NCBI GenBank assembly: GCA_025345505.1
Contig: JANVCC010000062.1
Span: 13,804,809 to 13,868,808 of the forward strand
DNA from: Todiramphus chloris collaris
Taxonomy: Eukaryota; Chordata; Aves; Coraciiformes; Alcedinidae
Reading direction: 5' to 3'
Length of the DNA stretch: 64,000 nucleotides
Shown here: positions 11,761 to 25,149 of the stretch, piece after piece
Numbering within the stretch: the stretch's first letter is position 1
How the letters are laid out: the number at the start of each line of letters is the position of its first letter
Notes under the pieces: generated by a model
What the model was told of the DNA's origin: nothing
The model's input: the letters and a program-made list of their open reading frames with translations, nothing else
The model's database searches: none
Translations under genes and position numbers: made by a program

Positions 11761-14700
11761 GATGGAGAAATTCAGTGGAAGAACCAAAACATGAGTCCTG
11801 AGCCTGGCCCTGTGCCTCAGAAACATTTTGGAAGAGAATGGCCATCAGTTAGATCCTGGAGGTCTCTTTCAATTTTGTAAGGTATCTTTCAATTTTGTAA
11901 GGTATTTCTAAAATGGTTCTTGTTTTTTTTTTTTCCTAAATAGATCAGCAGAGCTCAAAACCTCAATAAGGAAACCAACCTCTTTTCACCAGTTTCACAC
12001 AAATGAAGAGCCATCTACTTAGAAAAATAACCACAATTTCTTAAATTTGTTGTGGGTTGTGGTAAACCCAACACTTCCATTTCAGTCCATAGTAGTATAA
12101 TCGTCAGGAATACAAAGAAAATGGAAGCACTTAGGGAAAAACAAAACAGTAAACTTCAGGATTTTTATCTGACAAAATATTCCCTCAAATAACACAGATG
12201 TTTCAGAGCACATTTCAGTTGATGATATATTTTACCCCAGAAGCTGAAAATGCAACCATGTTCCTTTTCCTTATAAATGTCAAAAGCGATCATAGAAAAT
12301 GAAGAACATAACAGAACTAAACTGTGTATATAACTAAAAAGAAAGACTGAATTTGTAGTGGGACTGATTAAAAAGCTGTAGCTACAGTTCTAAAAGAATG
12401 TTTTTTCCTTTGAGTCCAAGTGACTTTTTTGTTGACGTAACTAGGACTGGTCATATTGATAACATCAAAGACCCATGCCACCAGGTACCTTTCCTCCAGC
12501 AGAAGCCATTAGCAAATGCATAAGGAAGTGAATAAGAGGGCAAACATACAGTGATACACCCTCAGTAGAGTCCTGTAGTTTCTAGTGGTCTATGATTCAG
12601 GGATTTTCTTTAATACTAATTTAATATTAATTACTATGTGCTTATTTGAAAGTTCTCTCGTCAAGTTTTCTGATTTTCAACATATATAAAAAAGCGAGAT
12701 TCACAAAATCCTGTAGTGACGAGTATCACAGTTTAATTACAGGTTGTGTGAAAAAACCTCTCATGATCTTTCTAGATTTCAGCTAAACAACACGTGCTGG
12801 TATTTCTCTTCCTGCTAAATCCAGCAGAAAAAAAAAAAAATCCATTGATATAGGTGTGAGGGAGATTGGTCTCAGAACCCAGAATAAAAGCAATAAACAC
12901 ATTTTAATCAAAGCTAATCTATCTTCCTCAAAAATCTAGTAAAAAGAGATGTATATAGCAAGATTGAAGAAGAAGTGAGCTACCCTTTTCAAACAATGGA
13001 GGGAAAAACTTACAGTCAGGTAACTTGACAAGCTCACACTAACTTTATTGAAATTTTGCAGAACAATCTGCAATGCCATCAGTGCAAAGAAATTTTGTAG
13101 CCAATGTAATTTTAAAACTTGAGATGAGTATGTGTGTTGGAGGAGGGGATAATAGAGCTTTCTATTAATGGAAAGCACTCCGGCTGCAGCCTGAACTGTG
13201 GTGTCTTCCCTCCCCGTAATCATAGCATTAATTACTTCATAGGTCAAATTATGTTTCTGTTTGAAAGAGTTTGGCCAGCTACGTGAATCAGGGCATGCAT
13301 ATTTAAATCTACTGTATCCTCTAGCATGGGCTTTTATTCTTGTTTGATGCACGCGGGCTACTAATTTAGTTTTTCATTAACGATGGGTCTGTTTTTTCTT
13401 CTCTCTTGCACAATGTGAGTCTGGTTCCAAAATATATAGAACAAGCACACATTAATTGAATCTGAGGGCAAGTATACTTCCTCCTTCAACCATATGGACA
13501 AGGTTTTTCTTTAAAATAAAAAGGCCAAAAAGTGACTGGAACAATGCCCAAAGGGGAGAATAAAGACAGACATTTAAAGGTGAGCTCACTAGATTTATAA
13601 TAGCAGGGGACACTATCATCCTTTCCAGCCAGCTACCCAGTTAGCAGGAATGCTTATATCACAAGAAAGGCCCAGGAGATTCTTTGGAAAATAACAGATA
13701 CAGCTATTAATATACTGGGGACGCTGCAGCAATCCACTTCAGATATCGACAATAAATTACATCGGTCAGCTATGAGATTACATAATCCAGGCAGGCAATC
13801 AGGAAAGCATTTTTTGGGTATCAGTGTTATTTAGAAGAGCTGCTTGGAAAAAGGTTTAAGGAATTAGAGTGCTCCTGTCCAAAAAGAATAGCCAAGAGCT
13901 TTGAACAAAAATGCTGCTCATTGTCTAAACATATGAAGAGCCTGGATGAGACAGGAGCTCAGGGCTTGCAGGGAAGGTGCTGCTTTTTGTATTAACCTGA
14001 TCCCACTGTTTGTGCAACAGCTTGCCAAGTGATTCGAAACGTACCGGAGGACAGAGGAAAAACATCGACATATTGTAACACATCGCAAGGGCTTGTTCAG
14101 CTGCGGAAAGCTCTCTCACAGTTGGCATTTGTGTCACCTCTAAGTAGGCCAGTGGTGACCCAGCAGCCTCCCCACTAAAAACTCTATCAAGACAAGCCGC
14201 GCTGGTCTCAGAGTTTTTTAGAGGATTAGCTTACTCCCATGTGCAAACAGAGGTAGGAATTCTGTCATCCAAAACTTAAAATAAGAAGCACAATGGGGGA
14301 ACGGGAAATAAACCTGAAAATCCCAAGATTGCTAACCCTAAACACATTTAAAAAGACCAAGAGATTAAGAATTACTGTACTTCAGAGCCCTGTGATATTT
14401 CAGTCGCCGGGCTTGTCTGCTGGTGTTGAGATAAATGGATTCAATGTTTTCACATTTTTCTCAGCCACAAAGGTTAGACATTTGTTTGTTTGTATAATGA
14501 TAGCAAATATCCTCCTATTACCACAGCTATGGGAGCTGAGAGTTTCAAAAGCCCTTAAAAACCATGACCTTGTGATAAGGTTGTGAGTGTTGCCATGAGC
14601 GAACTCCAAAGACATTTCTGAACCCTGTACAAGCTCCCTCTCCTTCCGATTTCTGACTGAGCATATAGCACAAGAATTCCCACTGAAGCCAACAGAAGTC

Positions 14701-15321
14701 AAAATCCCTCTTACTTGATGTGCTTGGTGCTTTGTAGGATGAGAGCATAAGCAAGGCTTACAAATTAATACAATCGGAGTGTTGGGGGTTTTTTAACTGT
14801 ACCTTTTTAACTGTATAGCAATCTTTAACACCACCTTTGAAAAAACGTCTGACTGTAAGAGGATAAGCATAATACAGCAAGTTTGAAAAATTCCCTGACT
14901 CCCTGGAACCAGATTCAAGTCTCAGGGTCACTGAACTCTTCACCTTTCTCAGATAGATAAGATGACTACTGCAATATTTAATATAAGATAACCCACACAA
15001 GTATTTGACTGGATTTGACCTCTCAGACAGCTTACAAACCCAAGAGCTTGTGTAACCTGAACCTCTGGAAGGAAATGGATGTTTCTGCATTCTCCTGTAA
15101 CTCCAAGAACTAGGGACTTTGAAAACATCAAATACCTTAAAACGTACTAAAGTTGTTAGGCAGCAATACTACTGATGGTGTTTCTATAGCTGAATCCTCT
15201 GTTATCAATGGCCAAAGCTTCTGTTCACCCAGGTACAAGCATCGGGCTGAGCTCTAGGTGTCCATACATCTGCAAAGCTCCATTCCAGAAGTAGAAGCAC
15301 ATCAGAGGTGAACGGTACGTA
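11761..15321. other. Intergenic
   Basis: Contains a 20-bp direct duplication at 11,865-11,904, a poly-T tract near 11,923-11,934 and AT-rich unique sequence. The longest ORF (minus strand, 12,936-13,352, 138 codons) has no recognisable domain and no splice or start context, and is judged to be chance. No gene is supported. Confidence 0.5.
11865..11904. repeat. 20-bp tandem duplication, two exact copies
   Basis: The unit TCTTTCAATTTTGTAAGGTA occurs twice head to tail with no mismatch. Confidence 0.95.
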
Positions 15322-15430
15322 CGTAAGAACACCAGACAGTTCTACTAGGTCAGACCAAGGGCCACGATGCCCAGTTGCCTGTTTCCAACAGTGACCAAAA
15401 CCAGATGCCTAGAAAGCAGAGTAATACCAG
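15322..15430 (+). repeat. Old interspersed repeat, CR1-like relic
   Basis: 'taagaacaccagacagttctactaggtcagaccaagggcc...ccagttgcctgtttccaacagtgaccaaaaccagatgcct' follows a recurrent amniote CR1-type repeat ('tgggtcagaccaaaggtcc...cagtggccaatgccagatgc'). Confidence 0.55.
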
Positions 15431-15749
15431 AACTAACTGGTCCTTGTGGCAGCACCCGTACTGCCACAGGCTGTTCTGGCCTCTGACAGTTTGTGAAGCA
15501 GCCTCCCCATGAGCCAAGGATGGCTTCTGCCTGTTCAACAACCGCGTACTCTCTCTGCTGAGCTCTCATCGCCCACCACCGAGCAGCATCACAAAGCCTA
15601 CCTGGGGATGAAGTGAAAAATTGCCAGTATTTCTTCGGTTTGGCCAGCTACGAGTCACCCTCCTTTGACACCAGCTCATGTATCGAAACAAAGAACAATC
15701 AGCCCTTACTTGGCCTCCTCAGGCCAGGCGCCATTTTATAGACAGCAAA

Positions 15750-16310
15750 CACATCTCCTCTCTGCCACCCCGCTCCAGACCAAACCTCTTACCGGCTGGT
15801 GTTGATACCCGTGCCTGTCACCACCGATTCTTGGGCATCTTCTCTGGCAGACGGAGGCACCAAGCGATGCTCAGGGCACTGCTGTGCCACTGAGCCAGGC
15901 GGCCGGTGGCAGGAGCCTCCCCGCCATGCCCCCTCAGGAGGCAGCTGGGAACGGGCCCAGAGCGGTGGGAGCTGGCGCGAACCCGGCTCAGTGCCCGGGG
16001 CTGTGGCAGGGCGGGCGCTCCTCCCAGCAGCCGATCGGGGTGGCTGTGCCCGAGACAGGGGCCAATCCTGCTGCAGCAGAGAGCTGCCCCTGCCAACGTG
16101 AAGTGGCAGAGACCACAGGGGCTGCGCCAGGGCAAGAGGGCGGCAAGATGTCTGCTCCCCACAGGCAGCCGGGTGCCTGAGGGAAGCCAAGGCGTGAGGG
16201 CCAAGGACCAGCATGGCGCCAGCAGCCAAGGCTGGCAGGCCTCAGGCCGGCTGCCCATGGCGACAGGCGCCTGACCTCCCGCTGCACTGGGAAGCGTGTG
16301 CCCGTGAGGT
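15750..16310. promoter_or_regulatory. Isolated GC/CpG-rich patch in intergenic DNA
   Basis: Unlike its AT-rich surroundings, this stretch is GC-rich with many CpG dinucleotides, densest at about 15,895-16,040. It keeps several overlapping ORFs open on both strands, the longest being 167 codons on the minus strand. That is what CpG-rich, stop-poor DNA does, and none shows a domain or signal. It may be an orphan CpG island (promoter of an unannotated or noncoding transcript, or an enhancer) or an old GC-rich repeat. Confidence 0.5.
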
Positions 16311-16399
16311 CCTGGGAACAAGGATCATCGTGTTCTATCAAGCCCATGGTTCAGAAATTACTTTGCATTCTCCACTTGCATTAAATCAGCTTCACCCAT

Positions 16400-16580
16400 G
16401 ACACTTCCTTTTCTAGCAACGCCTCATGTGTAATTTGCCTTCACTTTCTTTTTTTTCCACTTGCTGCTCAGCATTGAGCTGGTATTTTCATTAATGATGC
16501 ACTATAACCCGAAGATCCTGCTCCTGAGTGACAAAAGCCTGCTCAGAAACAATTATCTCGTGAGGGAAGTCTAGATGGGT
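16400..16580 (-). mobile_element. Ancient CR1 relic
   Basis: 'cttgctgctcagcattgagctggtattttcattaatgatgcactataaccc...agatcctgctcctgagtgacaaaagcctgctcag' follows the reverse complement of the old amniote CR1 segment containing 'cacattgagctgacattttca...cccaagatctttctcctgagtgg'. Confidence 0.6.
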
Positions 16581-19500
16581 TCTCTGTTGTCACTCTATTT
16601 GCACATAACTTGGGAGTGGCAAATACCCTTCAGATAGACGTACCAAGTTATTTTCTCCATTAGAAAACACAGAGAGGAAACCCAGATAGCCAAGAACACG
16701 TGTCTCACATGATTTTGCTGTCCCAGCATTGTCCTGGTGGTAATTTGGGTAAATACAAGCTCTGATCTGCCCGTGAAGTAGGGCAGGAGAAAACAGAAAG
16801 CTGCAGGTGGGCAGCAAGGGCAGCCCAGGCCTAGCCGTGCTCCACTGACTCTCCCATTCTCCCTTGACCAGTTGGCCAGGTGTCCTTAGATTTTCATGCA
16901 GCTTCTATACCAGTGTTTCTATTCACATGAAGCACATGCATTTTCAGAGTTCTTCAGCCCTGTCTTCCCAAGTGACAAGGTTCCTCATGGTGGCTACTGT
17001 CACAGGAGAAAGCAATCAATGCTTGAGGAGAGGTACTTATAGCTTGCCTGCCAGCTTAGCTTAGGCTACAGAGCTTCTGATGTACCAGCAGGTCCTGTCA
17101 TTCATATTAATTACTGTGTCATCCAAATCTACTCTGGAAAAAACTTGTTATCTGTTGGTAAGGACACAAATGGCTCATCTACAGGTGAGGCCCTGGTAGC
17201 ACAAAAAGTAGACTCGTAATAGCAGAAAATTCCCAAGTGCAGACAATCTAAGATGGCTATAGAAATAATCTACCAAATTTTAATAAACTTATGCAAAGCA
17301 CTCCTATTCCGGAAGCAGTAATTCATTATGAAAGTATTTCCATTTCTTCCTTCATACTTCAGAGTACACTACAAATGCCTCTGAAAGTCAAGGACAAAGA
17401 TTCTTGTCTTAAACCCAATGTCCTCTAAATAGCAATGGAATTCTAAAATTGACAGTAAATTATCAGAAACTTGGGGATTTCCCCCTCCCCTTCTGTTGCA
17501 GCATCAACAGAAACTACAGATGACAGTAATTCAAACTGCATACTTGGAACTAACATTCTCATCCTAAATGAGTTTTAAACAACAAAGATATCTGTCTTGT
17601 TTATCATGATTTATGAAAGCTTCTGGAGAAGCCAGGATCACTTCAAACAACTTTGCCTAAGAAGGGGTGGGGTGGGGTGGGAAATCAATGCTAACAAAAT
17701 TTTAGGAAAAAGTACTGGATGTAGATTAATGAAGAATTTTGGTATGTTCCTAACAATATACTTATTTGATAAAAAAGATAAAATATTTCCACTGTTACTA
17801 CATTTATCTATACAAATAAATTAATTACTGTTGCAATTCTGTCCTAACACAGAGAGCACTGTTTGTACTAGCAAGTAGCAGGAAAATATATGTAACTGTT
17901 TGTGATGGAGGCTATCTAATCAAGGACATATTTCTGGTACTGAAAACAAGTACAGCGATAGAACTTTATCTAGCCCACATTTTTTTTTTTAAGAATGGAA
18001 ACTATGGCACACTATAGATCACATCTGGTTATGATGAACTGGAATAAACTTCTATTTGGGTGTTTTTATTAAATGATTGTCAACGTAGGTTATTTTTCCT
18101 TGTTCTGACTGCAGCTGCATGAACTCTTCCATGTGTTATTTCAACTTGATTCAAACATTTTTGTCCAAACCACACTACACAATTCAACATTTAAAAGATC
18201 TGAGATCAAACTAATTTGTTGCTTTTGCTATATTAAACTTGATGCTAACCAGCACGGTCTCAAATCTGAAAACACTTGATTTAAGCCATGCAAATAGTCA
18301 CAATTAGTACAGTAGGTCTACTGACATCCCTAAAGATGTGTGGTTTCAGGTTCAGGAACGTGCGAGTCTTCACCAGCTCTTTGCCTATGCACCCCACAGG
18401 TATATATTGGCTGCAAAATGCTCCTTCCCGGTTAGAGATGAAATCCACAGGCTGGACAAGGGCTTGCAAGATGGATAAATATAATCAACTTGCCAGAGGT
18501 ACTCCCTTTGTGTCAGATTGTTGCATACAAAAAGGCCTGACAACCTGTGCCTTCAAAACTAACAATTCAAGGTGGCTAAGATAATTTTCCTCCATCTGAC
18601 ATAATCAGGTATTACGCATTATTTTCATGACAGAGGCAGTGAGTTGACCTAGATTCAGATGCAAAGGTTATTTATGTGTAAATGTTACATATATTACTGA
18701 AGTTGCAGAAGGCTTTTAAAATTAAAATTAATGTTGCATAGTAATGGTTCCAAATATGTGTGTAATGAACAATAAACTGCCCATAAGATCTGCTGACCCT
18801 GACGGCAGTGACAGAGAACTGCTGCTGCTATAGTCCAGGCTGACAAAGGGACAAATATGATGTAGCTAACAGCAAATCACCTGCTCTCCCCTTGTTACCA
18901 ATAAGCCAGCACCAACTGGGTGTTACTGTTGTGTAAATGTTGTGCCTTTTTTATAAATACATAGATGAATATATATATATTTCACATGTATAATACCCAG
19001 GCATACTTACGTGACTTCGAAGACCCCTCATTGCCTTCTTCCAAAATGCAAAGTTCTGAGCTCATTAGTTGCTTTCATTAATTTTACTACTGTATGGATT
19101 ACTCACTGCATTGATCTTGATGGGTCCAGTATGTTGACTGAATTCCTGCAACAGAAGACAAGGCATGACTAAGTTAACTGCTATAGTACTCCTCGCTGGA
19201 GAGTGGTGAACAAATGTTTGAGCTGGTGGTGGGACAGACTCCAGCTCTTCTCCTGTAAACATATTTCAAATGGCAAGAGAGAACATTTCCAACCCTGTGT
19301 GGAATGGGCTTCTTACACCAAGGTTTCATTTTTAAATATTTCCTATCAAATCAGTGACAGACATACTAGACTTCTTGTATACTGTGGTGTGCTATATTAT
19401 CTTACTCTTTTTTCCCTTTTGAGCAAGCTGGTTATGGCAATGTTAACAAGGTGATGACACCATCGAGCTGTGCCTCCTTTTCCCTGTATTGTTTAGTTTG

Positions 19501-20689
19501 CGTGCAACAAATGGTATCTATTAAAAATGAAGAAGAAATGCACTTTTAAACATTGTATTAGGATGTTCAGCTAAAACAATGTTTCTTAGGAGAAATGGGG
19601 TGAGAACAATTGTAATGATAACAAGATCTGAAGAAGTGATCATTTGATTTTATAGTGGCATTTCAATAGAGAATGCTACATTTTAATGTAGACATATAAC
19701 AGTCATGGTGACTGTCTTAGGGTCACAAAGCAGTGATGGGAGAGGTAACTATGAAGGAGATTTCAGCAGTTCAGAGTGGCATTTAGGTGAGCAGCTTTTG
19801 TGAATGATGAATATTTTGGTATCTTCGGAAACTGCTCCTTTCATTAAATAATTGTGATCTTTTTTTCAGGTATTCAGAAATCTTGATAATCATGTAGATT
19901 ACTTTTATCTGGGGTTTGATTATGGAAAAAATTAAGGTATTTAGTCTTGATATATTTAATAATGTGCTCTGGGAAGGAAAATGAATGAGACAAGGGAAAT
20001 GTATGTGCAAACAGAGTCAAGCACCATGAAGGTTCTCATGGACAGCAGCACTGTAGTGGAACCAGTTTAAGTTGTCAGGAGCACAAGAGAGGAAATCTGA
20101 TGTAACATGGCCCATGTTTTTACTCTGAATAAGCAGGGTTCAAATATAATGTGAATCAGTGAACAGAAGCTTCAACATATTATCCAGACAGAGCAATATA
20201 GTTCACATCCATAATTAATGGTAATTAAAACAAAACAACAAAAAAAGAAAACAACTCCCCCCAAAAAAAACAAAGCCAAACCAGAGCAAAAGCTGAAGCA
20301 GATTCTCTAGGCCAAGCTGAATTTAAACCAGGGCTGACTGCAGCTGTCTTCAATATCTGAGTCCAAAATTTGTCTCAGCGTTAGTTTACCATAATCTGAC
20401 AGACTCTTTTTATTGCTACTCTCTGCAGAACCATTTAGTCTGGGGAAAAAGGCATGATTCTGGAATTGTATTTTAGATTATGAAAACTATGAGATCATTC
20501 TTACAATGTAAAAAGGAAATATCAGGGCCATTTATTAATCCCCACAGTTTGCCCAGGATGTTTTTTGTCCGGGAGCATACACGTTACAATGCTTAGCATC
20601 CTGTAAGGCTTGTAGGAGAAGTAGTAGGATAGATGTCTTCTCAAAAACCCTTTGCAGGACGTGTAACGTTGTTCACTTTTTTGTTGGTT
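16581..20689. other. Intergenic
   Basis: No gene is supported. It contains a G-quadruplex motif (17,664-17,681), a short TA run near 18,968-18,981, and A-rich/T-rich tracts. All ORFs are short and featureless. Confidence 0.5.
17664..17681 (+). other. G-quadruplex motif with 1-nt loops
   Basis: The sequence is GGGG T GGGG T GGGG T GGG. Such one-nucleotide-loop motifs are among the most stable predicted quadruplexes. Confidence 0.8.
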
Positions 20690-20790
20690 TTTTTTTCCTC
20701 ATTTTACAGATGGAAAAACTGACATGGGTTATGCCACTGACCAGTTTATAAAGTGTTCAAACCTGGGTGTATGCAAATATGATGTATATA
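20690..20790 (-). repeat. MIR-like SINE relic
   Basis: 'tcattttacagatggaaaaactgacatgg...caaacctgggtg' follows the reverse complement of MIR ('attttacagatgaggaaactgaggc'). Confidence 0.45.
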
Positions 20791-22814
20791 TGATGTAAAG
20801 TTGCCACTACCAATAAATGGACCCTCTAAGACTTTCACCTTTGGCTTATCCTTTTTTCATTTCTATTTTATAATGTCTATAATGTATTAGTACAGTAGCA
20901 CATGTATATAATTAATAAATGAATGGTTATACATGCACCGGGGGATGCTCAAAATTTTTTTTGCCTATAGGGGTGCACAATCCAAGAAGTTTGGAGATCA
21001 CCATTTTAAGGATCAGTCCCCTAAGTGATAAAAGGGGGACTCACAATAATTTGACAAATCTCCTCTAAAAAAAAATGACAAATGTCTCTTAGGACTTTAT
21101 GCAAACTTCACTGAAACAAATGGAAGACTTTCTAAAACCTTCAAGTGGGTTTGGATCAGCCCGTAAGAATGACCACAGCAGACCTCAGAGTAGGTACCTG
21201 CCATTCCTGAATCCTGTCCATACAGCCCTGCTGACATCGCACTCTAAAGTACTGTATAGATGGAGGGGAAGGAAGAAGTGGTTATGTGTAATTCTGCATC
21301 GCAGGAGAGTAGTTTTATGGTGAACACACAGGCAAATATGCAAATCATGTGCTGATACGGGGCAAGATAAACTCTGGGATCACGGTAAAGGGCATGGTTA
21401 GCAAAACATAAATTTAGCTGTCAGCTATGTACCTTTTCTCGTGCTACACAATATAACCATAAAAAGCAGAACAACTGGCACTGCTGTTGTAAAACAACCA
21501 AATACACAGACTGTACATTTTGACAAACAATTGCACTCTATCAGCCTAAAAAGGGATGGCTTCCTATTTCTTAGCCCATGAGCTGTCTACTCAGGAGTAC
21601 AGCATCGCTGCTAACAAGAGGCACATTGTGATATGAGACAACAACCCTTTTCGTCATGGATTTCTTTTATTGGTGGCTATGTTTGAGTGGCATTGGCAAG
21701 CACAGGTTTCTCACTGACCTCAGTGCCCCAGCTTTAACAGGCGGTGTGCCTACACTTGATGCCAATCGTTCAGTTTAAAGGTGTGTTCTTTTCTTGGATC
21801 TGAATGATTAAGAAGGGCCGTGGAACATAGCTGCTGCACTCTAGAAGGGCTGCAGTGTAATGCAACACTTTTATTCACCAGAAACAATTCTATCACTAGA
21901 AAAAAAAAAAAAAAAAGAAAAGAGGCAAGCGCATTTATTGAAATGTCTAAAATCAATCATCAGTTACCAGGAATAGATTATGTCTGAAAAGCTGTTGCTT
22001 ATCTTCCTCAGTTTCAATGGTAAGTCCACTGTAGGCCTGTCTTTAACTGGCCTGGAAGTTTAGAGGGTTAGAATATTCTTGCTGCGGACCTCCCTCCACT
22101 AACTGTAACTTCTTTCAAGATGTATCAGCTGGCTTTTGAGCTCCACATGGAGCTACTGCAGCTCTTCCCAAATGAAACTTTGCCTTGCATCTACATTAGC
22201 TCTAGAAGACTGTACAAATATAAAACCAGGGCAACATTCTAGCACTGACACACTCCTGAACATAGACTGATGGGTCTGCATTGTACTGTTCTCTAGGTAC
22301 TGGCACACTTGTGCTAGGGATGCTGCTGTAATTTCAATCTATAGACAAGGGAAGCACTCAGATGATTTCAGAGGGTGCAGAGGGGCTCGTGAGTCTGGCC
22401 TCATAAAAGCTTACTGTCCTGAAAACATAACTGGATACAACTACTTTAATGTAACTAAAAGACTGAATAAACCAATGTCTCAACAAGTATCCCCCCTTTA
22501 GACACCCACTAATGATCTTTGCTCTCCAGAGAGGACTTTCCTTTCCTTCGCATCAGGTCACAACATCTGGTTGGCCTTCCAATACAGCTGAGGCAGCAGA
22601 TGCCAGTAGCCTGGACAGCCCAGTGGCTACAATTGCTCTGGCATCACCGAGCTTTTGTAGCCTTGGCCGTGGCTCAACAGACTTGCTCGTCTCCATCCCC
22701 CCAGCAGAACAGGCAATCCTGATATACCTGCATCTTTCTGCTGCCCTGCCTCAAAGATCACTGCTATTCTTGGTGTAGAAAAGAGGCCCTGTCACTGCAT
22801 CTGAGTGCTTTACA
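20791..22814. other. Intergenic
   Basis: No gene is supported. A poly-A run lies at about 21,900-21,916. Confidence 0.5.
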
Positions 22815-22990
22815 ATGGCAATGGTTTTTTTTTTTTTGGGGTAAGTCCATTATGCCCTTTTTATAAAAGGGGAAGCTGAGCCACAAAATGTTTAGGTGGC
22901 TTATCCAAGATTACAAAGCGGCATCAAAGTGGCAATTCTTATGTAACTCTTGGGGAAAGAAGCATATTTCACTGAATCATGCTGCCTCCC
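22815..22990 (-). repeat. MIR-like SINE relic
   Basis: 'tttataaaaggggaagctgagccacaaaatg...ggtggcttatccaagattacaaagcgg' follows the reverse complement of the MIR core. It is preceded by an 11-T run. Confidence 0.55.
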
Positions 22991-25149
22991 AACCATAAAT
23001 AATGATACTTGGATTCAGCACTTTTCAGATCCATGAGCTATTCTGTCCCTGACTGATGGCTAATGGAATCAACTGCTTTTATCCTCCAAAACCTGAAGAG
23101 AAACAGAGTATATGTCAAGCTTATTTTATGAGTGAGTCCACTGTGGAACAGATAACAAAGTGTTGGTTCCCAGGAAATTTTTCATTCTACGCCTAAATAG
23201 GTAATTTTCTGGAGACACGCATATAATATTTAAAACCAGAAACTCCCAAGGGAGCAAGGACTGGCAAAAGCACACCACGCAGAAAAAGACTAGGTCAAAC
23301 TCATATATCCCCGTTCATCATCAACAGCCCCTGCAAAAAGCCGTTGGACTTGCACGTTGGGCAGGGCAAGGTTGCTGAGGCTTCTGCAGGTAGTTGGTCA
23401 GACACAGACGGGTGGGCCCAAAGCACATTGCACTCTGTATCTAGGTTCCCCTCTTCACCAACACCTCCCCCTTCTGCAGTTCACAGAGGTGAAAAAGGGG
23501 AAGGACGCGATGCCTACTGTACACCTTCCTAAGGTTTACGTTTATTTGAACTTGGTTTCTATTGTTTTATAGTAGGGAGCATGTCAACAGGAGATAAAGA
23601 GGAAAGATGGCTAAAGAATTAAATTATCTATAGTGCTGAGCAAGCCTATTTCAGTCCACTGCGGTTTAAATTTGCCACCTGGCATGCTAAGTTAGAAAAG
23701 GTTATGTTACTCTTCAGCTCAAAATGCACCTGTCTAGGAAGGCCTAACATCCCTCATTAAAAGGGACAGTTCATGACCTAGCGTTGAGGTTAATACTAAT
23801 ATGTTCCCCTGGAGCCATGACTGTGGTCCCTCATTACCATTATCCTCTGAATGTTGTTCTAAACACTGGCACCCTAATTGATAAACAGACTCGGACGGCT
23901 TCAGACCTCAGACAAGTGGCTAGAATTTGAGAAAGCTATCCTTTGAAACAGGCAAGGAGAGCGATTTTTTTGTTTGTTGTTTGATTTGGAGGGTTTTTTT
24001 GCATTAGGTGTCTGCAGAACGTTAATCAATCTTTGTGTGATGTTAATAATTCACAGATAGAGCTACAGTGCTTGAAGGAAATAAGTTATCTTTTCCCACT
24101 GTGAGCTGCTATTTCGGAGGAGCATTTGATGAGAGTCTGAAGTAACCGTGCAATTGGAATTTGAAAGGACCGTTAACCAGGAAAAATTAACAAAATACAT
24201 AGAAATGATTGAGATCAGATGGCCAGTTTTCCAGCTATGACCTTTAATTCTCCATAAAGAGAAGGTGTTTTCAAAAGTCAAACATTCTCACCAATCTGGT
24301 TATTTAAACAGAATGGTTAATGATGCCACATGTGTGGGAGGAATCCAAAAACAGTTTGGGTGGAAGAAGAAAAATTGCAGTTATAACCCAGCTTGATTCC
24401 AAGCAGAAAAATTAGGCACATGGCATATTGTTTCATGAACTTTGTGAGACTCGTGTAAATATGTAACTGCACTAACCATACCTATAAATAAAAATAAACT
24501 GTGAATGAAATCTATTTTTCTCCAGAAAAATCTATCAGAATACTCAACACATGCATGTATACCTTTAGGGAGAGAATGTAAGCGTGCGAGCAAGGTTTTA
24601 AACAAACTGTAAGCCATATTCAACTCCTCCTATGAGGTCCAAACGACAAAGTTTCAACTCAAACACAGGCGTTATTTCACAGGTGCTCAGATTCTAAACC
24701 AGTGCATTCATTTCAGGCTGCCTGGACTAGGTGCATGCATCCCCACTGACAACTGTCCCTACAGCATGTGCTCGCTGACACTGAACAGCACCTGAACCAC
24801 AGCCAGAGCAAACAGATCAACTGAACTCCGTGTGCCACACATCAATGAAACAGTTTTTACATTCACAGGCAAAAAAAATTCACCCCTACGGGAAGTGTTC
24901 TTCCCCTATGCTACCTAAACTTTATTGGGCACGCAGAGATTTGTGGCCAGTTTGAGTGTACAATCAATCCACAGTCTCTGAAAGGCATCGCAAAACTCCT
25001 GAACACATGAAGAACATAACTACCTTCTGAGTTTTCTAAAGGTGATGTGAATAACAACAGCAAGTTAACAATCAGATACAGGTTGGAACACAAAGTTTCG
25101 AAGCAGGAATTTATCAACTCCTGCTGCAATATGCATTTATTTAAAATTT
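22991..25149. other. Intergenic
   Basis: No gene, RNA or clear repeat is supported. ORFs are short and featureless. Confidence 0.5.

Noticed and set aside
12936..13352. 138-codon minus-strand ORF
   Set aside because: No recognisable domain, no splice or promoter context, and Phe/Ser/Leu/Tyr-rich composition as expected from random AT-rich sequence.
15789..16321. ORFs up to 167 codons in the GC-rich patch
   Set aside because: Several overlapping frames are open at once on both strands, with low-complexity composition, which is a base-composition effect.
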